Positions 8,177 through 16,375 of a stretch of 29,098 bases of DNA are shown here, piece by piece. Both the position numbers and the translations under genes were made by a program. The notes under the pieces are model-generated. The model did not search any database and had not been told where the DNA came from. It was given only the letters and a program-made list of their open reading frames with translations. Origin of the DNA: [Leptolyngbya] sp. JSC-1 (GTDB taxonomy: Bacteria > Cyanobacteriota > Cyanobacteriia > Elainellales > Elainellaceae); contig KL662192.1 in the NCBI GenBank assembly GCA_000733415.1, positions 461,161 to 490,258 on the forward strand, read 5' to 3'. Positions within the stretch are counted from its first letter, which is position 1, and the number at the start of each line of letters is the position of its first letter.

Positions 8177-8839
8177 ATGGCCACAACGCATACGCACGCA
8201 GCGAGTTCAGCAGCGCTTCTCAAAAAGCCATGCTATCCAGAACCCTTAACAAACACTAACAAACATAAGATTAAAATGTCGCAAAATTATGAATCGGATA
8301 ACACTCGTCTGGATAGCGGACGAGCGGCCATCTTCGTGGATGGTTCAAATTTGTTTTATGCAGCGTTGCAGCTTGGCATCGAGATAGACTACACGAAACT
8401 CTTGACTCATTTGACTGCCAACGCTCGGCTACTGCGGGCTTTTTTCTACACCGGCGTGGATCGCACCAACGAAAAGCAACAGGGCTTTTTGCTGTGGATG
8501 CGCCGCAATGGTTATCGAGTCATCACTAAAGATCTGATTCAGTTGCCCGATGGCTCCAAAAAAGCGAATCTGGATGTAGAAATTGCAGTTGACATGTTGA
8601 CCTTGGCTGACCATGTGGATACGGCCATTCTAGTCAGCGGCGATGGTGATTTAGCCTATGCAGTCAATGCCATTGCCTATCGAGGCGTTCGTGTTTCAGT
8701 TGTCAGTCTGCGTTCCATGACCAGCGACCACCTGATTAACGTAGCTGATCACTACATTGATCTCGATACGATTAAGCAGAACATTCAGAAGCCGACTGCC
8801 TCTGGCTATCCAGACTATATTGCCAAAATGTCGCTTTAG
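8177..8839 (+). CDS. LabA-like NYN-domain protein
   Basis: A 220-residue protein with a PIN-like NYN (DUF88) domain, a fold of metal-dependent RNases. The acidic residues expected at the active site are visible: D55 in FVDGSNLF, D133 and D139 in NLDVEIAVDM, and D156/D158 in VSGDGDLAYAV. The sequence is very like cyanobacterial LabA, which in Synechococcus elongatus takes part in negative feedback on circadian KaiC output; orthology to LabA rather than a paralogue is inferred. The ATG at 8177 is preceded by GAGG at suitable spacing. An internal ATG at 8276 (residue 34) would remove a low-complexity, poorly conserved leader and is a serious alternative. Confidence 0.87.
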   Translation: MATTHTHAASSAALLKKPCYPEPLTNTNKHKIKMSQNYESDNTRLDSGRAAIFVDGSNLFYAALQLGIEIDYTKLLTHLTANARLLRAFFYTGVDRTNEKQQGFLLWMRRNGYRVITKDLIQLPDGSKKANLDVEIAVDMLTLADHVDTAILVSGDGDLAYAVNAIAYRGVRVSVVSLRSMTSDHLINVADHYIDLDTIKQNIQKPTASGYPDYIAKMSL

Positions 8840-8874
8840 GTAATTATCGACTGGCCGCCTCTTGATCAAGCTCT

Positions 8875-9693
8875 TCACCAGGGTGTGAATGTGGCCAGAA
8901 CTTGCTCAAAGGCACGTTGATTCGGGGCGTCGATCGAGGCGATGCCTGCTTTGGTAAGACTAATCACCATCACCTCAGTGCCATCTGTGTTGGAGAACAC
9001 AATGTTCTCCTGTTCATAGAGGCCACTGGAACGAAACGCTATCGCCTCCTGGCCAGCAACCATTTGCGACTGAAAGCCGCCTGACTGGACAAACCGATTG
9101 CTGCGCTCAATCCAATCCATCAAAGCGAGGCGTTGGGGATTGCGGTAGACTGCAATTTGCACATTGGGCGGCAGTTCTGCTCCATCGGCATAGGCTCCGG
9201 CCTGAATTGCATCGTATTTGGACCGCTGCCACAGTTCTAGCGTCATCTCAGGCGTATCTGCAGATGAAGTTAAACCTGGCTGCCTGGCGTCAACTACAAA
9301 ATCATCGGGATAGGCAAAGCTAAACCTGTTCTGTTCTTGGTGATACTCGGTTTGATCGGGCCTGTACTGCTCCAACTCACTAGAATTACGCCCCGTTTGC
9401 TGCGAATTTTGAGTGCCGGTTTGGGGTGGTTGGGCTAATGGAATCGCAGCAGTAATTTTGGCACCCAGGCGATCCATTGGCTCAAAGTAACTGGAATCGA
9501 CATAATTTGGGGCTGAATCATTATTTAGGGTTGCATCAAATGATTCAGAGTCGCCAATAGAGGCTGGTGCCGTGAGAAAGCCATAGAGGGACTGACAGGC
9601 ACTGATCAGCAGCACAGCCAAGCTAAAGTTCAGCCCAAAACTGAGACCGTAGATCAGACTATCTGTCAAAAATGTAGTGATGGCCTTGCTCAT
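8875..9693 (-). CDS. Membrane-anchored protein of unknown function
   Basis: The preferred start is the ATG at 9693 (272 residues); a TTG at 9735 gives 286. One hydrophobic segment near the N-terminus (LIYGLSFGLNFSLAVLLISA) should anchor it in the membrane. After a polar, Gln/Ser-rich linker comes a C-terminal domain of about 140 residues beginning near NRFSFAYPDDFVV and ending AFEQVLATFTPW. That pattern (a FxYPxxW/F-like opening, a short ELPPNVQIAVY strand, and a terminal amphipathic helix ending in F) is reminiscent of the PsbP/MOG1-like fold found in many cyanobacterial lipoproteins, but no lipobox is seen and the resemblance is weak. It is convergent with the LabA-like gene and divergent from the methyltransferase. 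Function not recognised. Confidence 0.75.
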   Translation of the reverse strand: MSKAITTFLTDSLIYGLSFGLNFSLAVLLISACQSLYGFLTAPASIGDSESFDATLNNDSAPNYVDSSYFEPMDRLGAKITAAIPLAQPPQTGTQNSQQTGRNSSELEQYRPDQTEYHQEQNRFSFAYPDDFVVDARQPGLTSSADTPEMTLELWQRSKYDAIQAGAYADGAELPPNVQIAVYRNPQRLALMDWIERSNRFVQSGGFQSQMVAGQEAIAFRSSGLYEQENIVFSNTDGTEVMVISLTKAGIASIDAPNQRAFEQVLATFTPW

Positions 9694-9881
9694 GAAAACG
9701 GGCGGTATAAACACTTTTCTATTGACTGATGACAATCTGAGGAGTTCCCTGAGGAAATTGTAGGCAATGGCTACAGTCTCGGTCTTTTTGTCTAATCCAC
9801 GCTCGGCTCAACCGTTAGGTTCAACGGCTAAATGAGGCAGCACAGCCTAAAATGTAAACCAGGAAATTAAGCATCATTTTT

Positions 9882-10832
9882 ATGAGTCTATTGTTCGGAT
9901 TTACAATTCTGCTCGCGCTGCTGACAGCGGGCATTGTCCTTTATCTACGGACAGCTCGCCGCTATCAATCAGCCGATTCGGTGGCCCAGTCCTACGATCA
10001 ATGGACTGAAGATGGAATTTTAGAGTTTTATTGGGGTGAACATATTCATTTGGGACACTACGGCTGCCCCCCGCAGCGGAAAGATTTTCTAGCTGCCAAA
10101 TCCGACTTTGTGCATGAGATGGTGCGTTGGGGTGGGTTAGACCAGCTTCCTGCCGGTACGACTGTCCTGGATGTGGGCTGTGGGATTGGAGGCAGTAGCC
10201 GTATTTTGGCACGGGACTATGGCTTCAAGGTCACCGGCATCACGATTAGCCCAGAGCAGGTCAAACGTGCCCAACAGCTCACTCCCCCAGAACTGGACGT
10301 GCAGTTTCGCGTTGATGATGCCATGGCGCTTTCGTTCCCCGATGCTAGCTTTGACGTGGTTTGGTCGATCGAAGCCGGTCCCCACATGCCCGACAAAGCC
10401 ATTTTTGCCAAAGAGTTGCTGCGCGTACTCAAACCCGGTGGCATCCTCGTTGTGGCTGACTGGAACCAGCGCGATGCCCGCCAGACGCCGCTGAACGGCT
10501 GGGAACGAGTGGTAATGCAGCAACTGCTGGATCAGTGGTCCCATCCGGCCTTTGCCAGCATCGAAGAGTTTTCTGAACTGTTGGAAGCGACCGGCCTCGT
10601 CGAGGGTCACGTCACCACCGCCGACTGGACCGAACCAACCCTACCCTCCTGGCTCGATTCGATCTGGCAGGGCATCGCTCGACCGGCAGGGCTAATCAAA
10701 TTCGGTCTACCAGGGTTGATCAAATCCCTGCGGGAAGTTCCGACTCTGCTACTGATGCGGCTAGCGTTTGGAACTGGACTGTGCCGATTTGGCATGTTTC
10801 GTGCCGTTCGGGCCAATTCCCATTCGGGTTAA
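9882..10832 (+). CDS. MPBQ/MSBQ methyltransferase (Sll0418-like)
   Basis: A 316-residue SAM-dependent methyltransferase closely resembling Synechocystis Sll0418, which methylates 2-methyl-6-phytyl- and 2-methyl-6-solanesyl-benzoquinol in tocopherol and plastoquinone synthesis. An N-terminal hydrophobic segment (about 4-22) suits membrane attachment. Residues YDQWTEDGILEFYWGEHIHLG precede motif I, LDVGCGIGGSS (96-106). SFPDASFDVVWSIEAGPHMPD (151-171) and LRVLKPGGILVVADWNQRD (180-198) complete the SAM fold. The C-terminus (LLMRLAFGTGLCRFGMFRAV) is also family-typical. The ATG at 9882 gives the family's usual length. It is a single transcription unit, convergent with the PAS kinase gene 26 bp downstream. 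The substrate is assigned by family resemblance; gamma-tocopherol methyltransferase is the close alternative. Confidence 0.92.
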   Translation: MSLLFGFTILLALLTAGIVLYLRTARRYQSADSVAQSYDQWTEDGILEFYWGEHIHLGHYGCPPQRKDFLAAKSDFVHEMVRWGGLDQLPAGTTVLDVGCGIGGSSRILARDYGFKVTGITISPEQVKRAQQLTPPELDVQFRVDDAMALSFPDASFDVVWSIEAGPHMPDKAIFAKELLRVLKPGGILVVADWNQRDARQTPLNGWERVVMQQLLDQWSHPAFASIEEFSELLEATGLVEGHVTTADWTEPTLPSWLDSIWQGIARPAGLIKFGLPGLIKSLREVPTLLLMRLAFGTGLCRFGMFRAVRANSHSG

Positions 10833-10858
10833 GCCAGCGTTGAGCAACCAGACCGCCC

Positions 10859-13800
10859 TCAAGCAAAACGCTCTAGGACAGCCACAATCGCCTGCACCAA
10901 CTCATCCGGCTCTACGGGTTTAGCTAAATGGCGCTGAAAGCCAGCCTTGAGCGCCTGCTGTTGGTTGATTTCTCCCGCATAGGCAGTCAGAGCAATGGCT
11001 GGAATTTGCCGATTGCTCCCTACCTGAGATCGCAGTTCCTGGATCAGCGAGTAGCCGTTCATCTCCGGCATGCCAATATCGCTGAGCAAAATATCTGGCT
11101 GGAGTTGGGGAATGAGTTGCAGGGCTTCCATTGCCGAGGCCGCTGAAGTGACAACCGCTCCCAACCGCTCTAACAAAAACGCCACCAGCTCTCTGGCATC
11201 CGCCTCGTCGTCAACAACCAAAACTCGCACACCCTGTAAGGGTTGGCCCATCCGCGAGGCGCTGTTCGGGGCATCTGAGTTAGCTGCCTGTTGGTTCTCG
11301 GTTCGTTCCAATAGCGGCAGTTTCACGACAAAGGTTGACCCCAAGCCCTCTCCTTGGCTGCTAGCCGCCACCGTGCCTCCATGCAATTCCACCAAATGAT
11401 GCACAATTGCTAACCCCAGTCCTAACCCACCAAAGTGCCGTGTTGTCGAGCCATCCGCCTGTCGGAAGTACTCAAACACATAAGGTAGAAAGTCCGGCGA
11501 AATACCCTTGCCGGTGTCGGTGACGGTGAGTTGGGCATAGGAGTGGATGGGGGGAGAAGGGGGAGAAGATGGGGAAGATGAGGACGATCCTGCTCCCCTA
11601 TCTCCCTCATCTCCCCTATCCCCCTCCACTCGCTCCAATCGCACCTCCACTCGCCCACCGGCTGGGGTAAACTTGACGGCATTGGAGAGCAGGTTCCAAA
11701 CGACCTGCTGCAAGCGGGCAGCGTCACCTATCACAGCGGGAGAGGCAGGAAGGGCGTTTCCTTCCCCAACTGTAAACTTCAACTCAATCCCCTTCGCTTC
11801 TGCGGCTAGGCGCACCGTTTCGAGAGCCGCTGTGATGACGCTGTTGAATTGGACCGGGGCCATCGTGAGATTGAGCTTACCGCGCAGAATCCGGGAGACA
11901 TCCAGCAGGTCTTCTATGAGCTGAGTTTGGAGTTTGGCGTTGCGTTCGATGGTTTCAAGGGCGTGGGCGGTTTTGGCAGCATCGAGGCGATTGGTGCGCA
12001 GTAGTTTCGACCAGCCGAGGATCGGGTTGAGGGGGGTGCGCAACTCATGGGAAAGCACGGCCAGAAATTCGTCTTTGATCCGGTTGGCGGCTTCGGCTTG
12101 CTCACGAGCAGCCTGTTCTCGAACCAAGAGCTGCTCGCGTTCGGCTTCGGCCTGCTTACGTTCGGTCAAGTCAAGGATAAAGGCAACCGATTCTTCGCGG
12201 TTCTCCCCCACCAGGCTGTAGCCCAGCAATATGGGGACGCGACTGCCATCTTTGCGGATGTATTCTTTCTCGTAAGGTGTGCAGGCTCCCCGTTCTTGAG
12301 CTTCGGCGATTCGTTCGGCATCGAGCGGCAGATATTCGGGCGGGGTAATAGTGAGCCAACTCAACTTTCCGGTATACAGATCTTCTCGCGTATACCCAAC
12401 GATTCGCAACAGTTCATCATTCGCTTCTCGAATACTGCCATGCACATCTCCAAATAAAATCCCAATTACGTTGGCATCCATAAAGCTTTTGAGTTTGGCT
12501 TCGCTGGCGGCCAGGGCGTCCTCGGTGCGTTTGCGAGCGCTGATGTCAATCGCCACACCCAGGATTTGGCGGGGTTTGCCGTCTGAGGTGCGGTTAAACA
12601 CCAAACTCTGGGTATAAAGCCAACGCCATTCTCCATGCCGGTCCCGACTGCGGTACTCAATGGCGCGAATTGCTCCCTCTGGAGCGGAGTTAAAGCTGTC
12701 AAGATAGGCGCGTAGATCAGCTAGGTCATCCGGGTGGGTCAACAGCGACACCACATCTGCTTCCAGGGCCTTCAGCTGTTCTGGCGTGTAGCCCAGCAGA
12801 TCGGTAACCTGGTGATTGGCATACACCACCCGCTGCTCGCTCAAATCGTAGACGAACAGGATGCCGGGCACCGTCTCGGCAATTTGCTGGTTAAAGTACT
12901 GGGTCTGTTGCAACTGACTTTCGGTGTACTTGCGAGCCGTGATATTCTCAAACGACAATCCCAGGCAGTGGTTGGGTAAGGCAAATGCTTTAAGGTTATA
13001 AACTCCGGCATGGATGCCATCCTGGGCGTAGGGCACTTCTCCCAGATCGAGCGCCTCTCCGGTACGGACGACCTGCTGATACCGCTCCACCAGCTCGGTT
13101 TGCAGCAGCCTGGGAAAGCTCTCACCCATTGTGGTGCCAATCAATCGCTCAAATTCGATTCCCGTCACGTTTGAAGCTGCCGGATTGGCAATCAGTAACC
13201 GAAATGAGGCGGGGTCATCAAGCTTTTCAAGCTGCCAGACCACAATGCCCATCTGGGTATTGCGCACCACATCTGCAAACAACTGGAGTCGCTGCTCGGC
13301 TTGCTTGCGTTCGGTAATATCGCGCTGGGTGCCCCAGGCTCGGATCAGCAGGCCGTTTTCGACGATCCCGACCAGATTATTTAGAAAGATCTTGGGTTGG
13401 CCCTGCCGATCCACCTCGTAGGATTCGGCATCCGTCAACCGGTAGCCCGAGCGAATAAACGTCCGCAAATACTCCAGATTGTTGGGATCCGCCTCCACTA
13501 AAAACTCCCCCAGCCGTGCCCCAATCAACTCCTGCGGAGATGCCACCCCATACATCTGGGCCGTCACCTGATTGCATTCGGCCAGATAGCCATATTGATA
13601 AAAGGCTGGAATCAAGTGGTCTTCAGGCCAATCAACTGGCACAGGTTGTTCTAGCTCAAAACACCAGATACCCTCGGAACTTTGCTGAATGAAGGCTCGA
13701 TAGCGCTCTTTGGCTCGTTGCAGTTCGGCTTCGGCGCGTTTGCGTTCGCTGATATCCTGTACCTCAATGATGGTCCCCACCACGCCATTGCCACCCCGGA

Positions 13801-14224
13801 TTGGGCTGGCGGTATAGGCTACCGGATAGAAATGGCCATCTCTGTGGATAAAAATTTCTTCGCCTTGCTCTTGGTTGTTTTGGGGAAAGGCGCGGTCAAT
13901 TGGGCATTCCTCTAAAGGATAGGGCGTGCCGTCGGGGCGGGTATGGTGAATCACATCATGCAGCGGTCGCCCCCGCACTTCTGTCAAACTGTAGCCAGTG
14001 AGCTTCTCGGCTGCCGGATTCATGTAGGTGCACTGCTGCTGCTCATCCATGATGAAAATGGCAAGCGTGGCGTTGTTACAAACTGCTTCGAGCTGCCGCC
14101 GGTATAGATCCGGGTCTGGGGTTGGTGGCTGCAGCAAATCATCACAGGGTTGGCAGGTCTGCTGTTCCCTACTTTGGGACAAGCTTTGGGACATATTCTG
14201 GGACAAATTGTTTTCCGAGACCAC
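10859..14224 (-). CDS. PASx5 hybrid histidine kinase with C-terminal receiver
   Basis: A 1121-residue soluble hybrid kinase starting at GTG 14224, supported by AAGGAG 8 bases upstream. The first 30 residues are Ser/Gln/Asn-rich. Five PAS domains follow (about 40-170, 171-310, 311-440, 441-570, 571-700), each closing with a D-I-T/S-x-RK linker; the second, third and fourth are typical of redox or ligand-sensing PAS but no cofactor residue is certain. A coiled linker leads to HisKA with SHELRTPL and H726. The HATPase (about 830-980) has N box NLLSNAVKF, G1 DTGKGIS and G2 GLGLGLAI. It carries a charged, then Ser/Pro-rich insert at about 865-894. The C-terminal receiver (998-1121) has a DDE pair, D1049 in LLSDIGMPEMNG, a Thr in ALTAY and Lys in LAKPV. 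No dedicated regulator is adjacent. The neighbouring recombinase is upstream on the same strand, 119 bp away. Confidence 0.93.
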   Translation of the reverse strand: MVSENNLSQNMSQSLSQSREQQTCQPCDDLLQPPTPDPDLYRRQLEAVCNNATLAIFIMDEQQQCTYMNPAAEKLTGYSLTEVRGRPLHDVIHHTRPDGTPYPLEECPIDRAFPQNNQEQGEEIFIHRDGHFYPVAYTASPIRGGNGVVGTIIEVQDISERKRAEAELQRAKERYRAFIQQSSEGIWCFELEQPVPVDWPEDHLIPAFYQYGYLAECNQVTAQMYGVASPQELIGARLGEFLVEADPNNLEYLRTFIRSGYRLTDAESYEVDRQGQPKIFLNNLVGIVENGLLIRAWGTQRDITERKQAEQRLQLFADVVRNTQMGIVVWQLEKLDDPASFRLLIANPAASNVTGIEFERLIGTTMGESFPRLLQTELVERYQQVVRTGEALDLGEVPYAQDGIHAGVYNLKAFALPNHCLGLSFENITARKYTESQLQQTQYFNQQIAETVPGILFVYDLSEQRVVYANHQVTDLLGYTPEQLKALEADVVSLLTHPDDLADLRAYLDSFNSAPEGAIRAIEYRSRDRHGEWRWLYTQSLVFNRTSDGKPRQILGVAIDISARKRTEDALAASEAKLKSFMDANVIGILFGDVHGSIREANDELLRIVGYTREDLYTGKLSWLTITPPEYLPLDAERIAEAQERGACTPYEKEYIRKDGSRVPILLGYSLVGENREESVAFILDLTERKQAEAEREQLLVREQAAREQAEAANRIKDEFLAVLSHELRTPLNPILGWSKLLRTNRLDAAKTAHALETIERNAKLQTQLIEDLLDVSRILRGKLNLTMAPVQFNSVITAALETVRLAAEAKGIELKFTVGEGNALPASPAVIGDAARLQQVVWNLLSNAVKFTPAGGRVEVRLERVEGDRGDEGDRGAGSSSSSPSSPPSPPIHSYAQLTVTDTGKGISPDFLPYVFEYFRQADGSTTRHFGGLGLGLAIVHHLVELHGGTVAASSQGEGLGSTFVVKLPLLERTENQQAANSDAPNSASRMGQPLQGVRVLVVDDEADARELVAFLLERLGAVVTSAASAMEALQLIPQLQPDILLSDIGMPEMNGYSLIQELRSQVGSNRQIPAIALTAYAGEINQQQALKAGFQRHLAKPVEPDELVQAIVAVLERFA
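11541..11631 (-). repeat. Second copy of the palindromic G-rich element in a HATPase domain
   Basis: About 91 bp with outer arms GAGTGGATGGGG (11541 on) and its near-complement CCCCCTCCACTC (ending 11631). In the coding (minus) direction a G-rich arm is followed by GGAGCAGGATCGTCCTCA and a C/T-rich arm. The core AGCAGGATC and the following CCTCA and CTTCC are shared with the element at 6176-6260. Orientation and reading frame relative to the host gene are the same. It encodes the charged/Gly then Ser/Pro insert of the kinase. Confidence 0.7.
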
Positions 14225-14232
14225 GCTCTCTG

Positions 14233-14238
14233 CTCCTT
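14233..14238 (-). promoter_or_regulatory. Shine-Dalgarno AAGGAG deciding a GTG start
   Basis: AAGGAG on the minus strand is 8 bases before the GTG at 14224, which identifies this GTG, rather than the ATG ten codons later, as the kinase start. Confidence 0.65.
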
Positions 14239-14273
14239 CCAGCCGTCTGTCATCAATTTTGCCGAGATCTTTA

Positions 14274-14305
14274 CTATTGTCGCTTGAGACTATTGTCGCT
14301 TGAGA
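14274..14305. repeat. 16-bp tandem direct repeat upstream of the PAS kinase
   Basis: CTATTGTCGCTTGAGA occurs twice without a gap (14274-14289 and 14290-14305), about 50-80 bases upstream of the kinase start at 14224. It may be a double operator or a simple duplication; nothing in the sequence decides which. Confidence 0.8.
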
Positions 14306-14343
14306 AAGTCGGACTGGGCGTGTTTCCTAATGTAAAGTGGCGT

Positions 14344-15390
14344 TTACTCTAAAGGGCTTCGGTGCATGTGGCGCAGCTGCTCTGGGTGGAGGTTCGCCAA
14401 TTGCTGCTGCGTCTGCTCGTCGTTTGGGGAGGGATGGGCTGACGAGGCCACCATAGTGCTGTAGCGTTGACTAGCTAGTTGACCTAAGCGCCCGATGGCT
14501 TGGTAGATGCCGATGTAGCTCAACCGTTTGCCTGAGTGGGCTACGTGCAGCGAAATTACGAGCGGTGAGTCAGGCTGCAATGATTCAGGTAAATGCTGCC
14601 TGCGCCAATCGAGGTAGTGCTCCAAGGCTACGCGGCTGGCTTGATGCAACACCATCGACCGCAACGGCTGATTTTTTGCAAGCTGATTTTTTGCAAGCTG
14701 ATTTTTTGCAAGCTGATTTTTCGTAGCGGGCAGCCACAGTTGCGCTCCATCCCAATTTGCCAAATTCAGGGCTACTATCTCACTGACTCGTAAACCCTGA
14801 CATAGCAGATGGACCAGCAGCGTGTCTCGGTACTGGGTGATCCCCAAACTGGGTAGGGTGCCCCAAAGGCAAGTTAGGGCTGTAGTACTCAAGGGGGAGG
14901 GGGGAGTCGCCTCGGCCTTCAGCCATTTGATTTCGGTGGTGGGATTAGTGGCACAGTGGCGGGGATGGGTCGTGCCAAGCCAAGCAAAGAAGCGTTTCAG
15001 CGCCGTGATTGCCACGTTGATGCTGTTTCGGGCGAGCGGTTTGCCGGTGCGAGGGGCAGGAGTCGTCTCTAGCCAAGTGCAGTAGGCTGCCAGCAAAGTC
15101 GGCGTCATAGCCGCTAGAGGCCGATCAGACCATTGGAAGAATCGCTGCAATTCCCGTTTGTAGAGGCGGCGGGAGTTGGGTTCTAGAGGGGTGGCCTGCA
15201 AAAATTCTTCGACCATCAACCAGCGCTGATCCGGCTGATTGGCATCCAGGTCACGGATGGCCGATTGCTCCGAAGTGGCTGACTCTGGTGTAGCTTTTGA
15301 TAGCTCTAATGGCTCTAGCGGCTTTGACGCGGATAGATCAATCAGCTCAACTGGCGGCACCGCCACTTTTAGATCGGGAAAATATTTCAT
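14344..15390 (-). CDS. Tyrosine recombinase (XerC/D-like), truncated before the catalytic Tyr
   Basis: A 348-residue reading frame with a core-binding domain (PNSRRLYKRELQRFFQW..., about 75-175) and a catalytic domain. Box I Arg is present in LLCQGLRVSEIVAL, and box II begins normally as LHPEQLRHMH, giving the HxxR pair. The frame then ends after RSPLE, so the segment carrying the LGH-type box III and the nucleophilic Tyr (normally 50-70 residues further) is missing. The other two frames of the following 120 bases also stop without recognisable box III sequence. The beta-hairpin that usually bears the catalytic Lys holds NQLAK repeated three times. The N-terminal 70 residues are an extra low-complexity extension. 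It is probably an inactive recombinase or a DNA-binding remnant of an integrase, and could be a decaying gene. No att site or phage genes are visible nearby. Confidence 0.8.
   Translation of the reverse strand: MKYFPDLKVAVPPVELIDLSASKPLEPLELSKATPESATSEQSAIRDLDANQPDQRWLMVEEFLQATPLEPNSRRLYKRELQRFFQWSDRPLAAMTPTLLAAYCTWLETTPAPRTGKPLARNSINVAITALKRFFAWLGTTHPRHCATNPTTEIKWLKAEATPPSPLSTTALTCLWGTLPSLGITQYRDTLLVHLLCQGLRVSEIVALNLANWDGAQLWLPATKNQLAKNQLAKNQLAKNQPLRSMVLHQASRVALEHYLDWRRQHLPESLQPDSPLVISLHVAHSGKRLSYIGIYQAIGRLGQLASQRYSTMVASSAHPSPNDEQTQQQLANLHPEQLRHMHRSPLE
14667..14722 (-). repeat. 15-bp tandem repeat encoding NQLAK in the recombinase
   Basis: GCTGATTTTTTGCAA (plus strand) is repeated at 14667-14681, 14682-14696 and 14697-14711, with a partial fourth unit to 14722. 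The unit is a multiple of three, so the recombinase frame is kept. The encoded NQLAK copies lie in the hairpin near the expected catalytic Lys. Confidence 0.9.
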
Positions 15391-15471
15391 CGCCCAGCTT
15401 TTGCCCTTTGGACTGGAGTCTGGAGCTATATTAGCGAGAATTGCGCGGAGAGCAGTAGAGGTTTTGTACAG

Positions 15472-16086
15472 CTAGAGATAACCCACGGGCACATAACGGA
15501 TGTAGGTCTGCTTGGCGAGTGGCAAATGCCCAATATCGTTGTAGGTAATCAGCATCAATCTTCCGCTAGTGTCGATCGAAAAAGTACTGATTCCGCAATT
15601 GGCACTTTCCATCGACGATGATGTTTCAGGCGAGATCTGCAAAGCACGACAAACAAAGTAGCGAATGATGTTGCCATGACAAACCACAATTTCGTGCTGG
15701 TTCGCTTCAGTGAAACAAGGCGAGAAGTACTGTTCAAACGCGATTGCAATGCGCTGTTTTGTTTGCTCGACTTGCTCTAGGGCTTCACCTCTACCGGTCA
15801 ATGCATAAACGGCATCTGTAAAAACCTTCCAAGAAAATTCCCACAGCAACTCAGAAGCCTGGAGCGGCACTCCCGGAAACTCGGTCGCGATCACGCTAGC
15901 GGTTTCCGCTGCTCGTCTCATGCTGCTGTAGTGAATGCAATCGATGGGAAACTGTCGCAATCGTTGGGCCACCAAATAAGCCTGTTCTCTGCCTAAGTCG
16001 GACAAGGAATTGCCCAATGGATCAGAGCCAGTACCGCTTGACTGGAAATGCCCATGCCGCACCAGATGAATAATTTTTTGACCCAT
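15472..16086 (-). CDS. Histidine phosphatase family protein
   Basis: A 204-residue member of the phosphoglycerate-mutase-like histidine phosphatase superfamily. The N-terminal LVRHG supplies the phosphorylated H11. SSMRRAAETA gives the phosphate-binding Arg and the family's xRxxxTA pattern. E83 in LLWEFSW is a candidate proton donor. VVCHGNIIRYF gives the second catalytic H137. The sequence lies closer to the PGAM5/SixA-like broad phosphatases than to glycolytic mutase, so the substrate is open. SixA-type members remove phosphate from HPt domains, an attractive idea in this neighbourhood but without direct support. It starts at ATG 16086 and lies 82 bp upstream of the recombinase on the same strand. 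Confidence 0.88.
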   Translation of the reverse strand: MGQKIIHLVRHGHFQSSGTGSDPLGNSLSDLGREQAYLVAQRLRQFPIDCIHYSSMRRAAETASVIATEFPGVPLQASELLWEFSWKVFTDAVYALTGRGEALEQVEQTKQRIAIAFEQYFSPCFTEANQHEIVVCHGNIIRYFVCRALQISPETSSSMESANCGISTFSIDTSGRLMLITYNDIGHLPLAKQTYIRYVPVGYL

Positions 16087-16375
16087 ACTCGTTACTTTGT
16101 TGGAAAGGCTTGTCTGCCGTGGCGATTGGGGTAGAGGCTATACAATTTCAATTGGCTGAAGCAATTGCCTGGAGAATTCGTACAGAAGGTCTATTCAGCA
16201 AGCTACAAGATCAAATTCAGTGATTCCCGATCAGCAGGCAATCAAATTCTGCGCACGCAGACTCCTTCGACTAGCTTGCCGTTGACGTACGGGTGGGACG
16301 TGACGAGGCTAAGACACTCGGATTGGCGCAAAATTCTGTACAAACTCTGGTCTTGATCCGACTTCCGGCTCCGCC
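16087..16375. other. Non-coding gap between phosphatase and giant kinase
   Basis: About 290 bases separate the phosphatase start from the giant kinase stop. I see no tRNA, no convincing terminator hairpin and no conserved coding sequence. A 63-codon open frame at 16165-16356 has no recognisable composition or motif. The promoter of the phosphatase should lie in its first 100 bases, but no clear -35/-10 pair can be named. Confidence 0.4.

Noticed and set aside
8861..8870. CTTGATCAAG palindrome between convergent genes as a terminator
   Set aside because: Only a 10-base palindrome without loop or T run; not enough for a terminator call.
10137..10610. 157-codon open frame on the minus strand
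   Set aside because: Lies wholly inside the well-recognised methyltransferase gene on the other strand; no motif of its own.
12047..12457. 136-codon open frame on the plus strand
   Set aside because: Antisense to the PAS hybrid kinase; the peptide has no domain features.
14667..14722. Possible CRISPR-like array
   Set aside because: The units are 15 bp and directly adjacent without spacers; it is a tandem repeat inside a coding frame.
16165..16356. 63-codon open frame in the gap before the giant kinase
   Set aside because: No motif, no Shine-Dalgarno, and no similarity I recognise; length is within chance.
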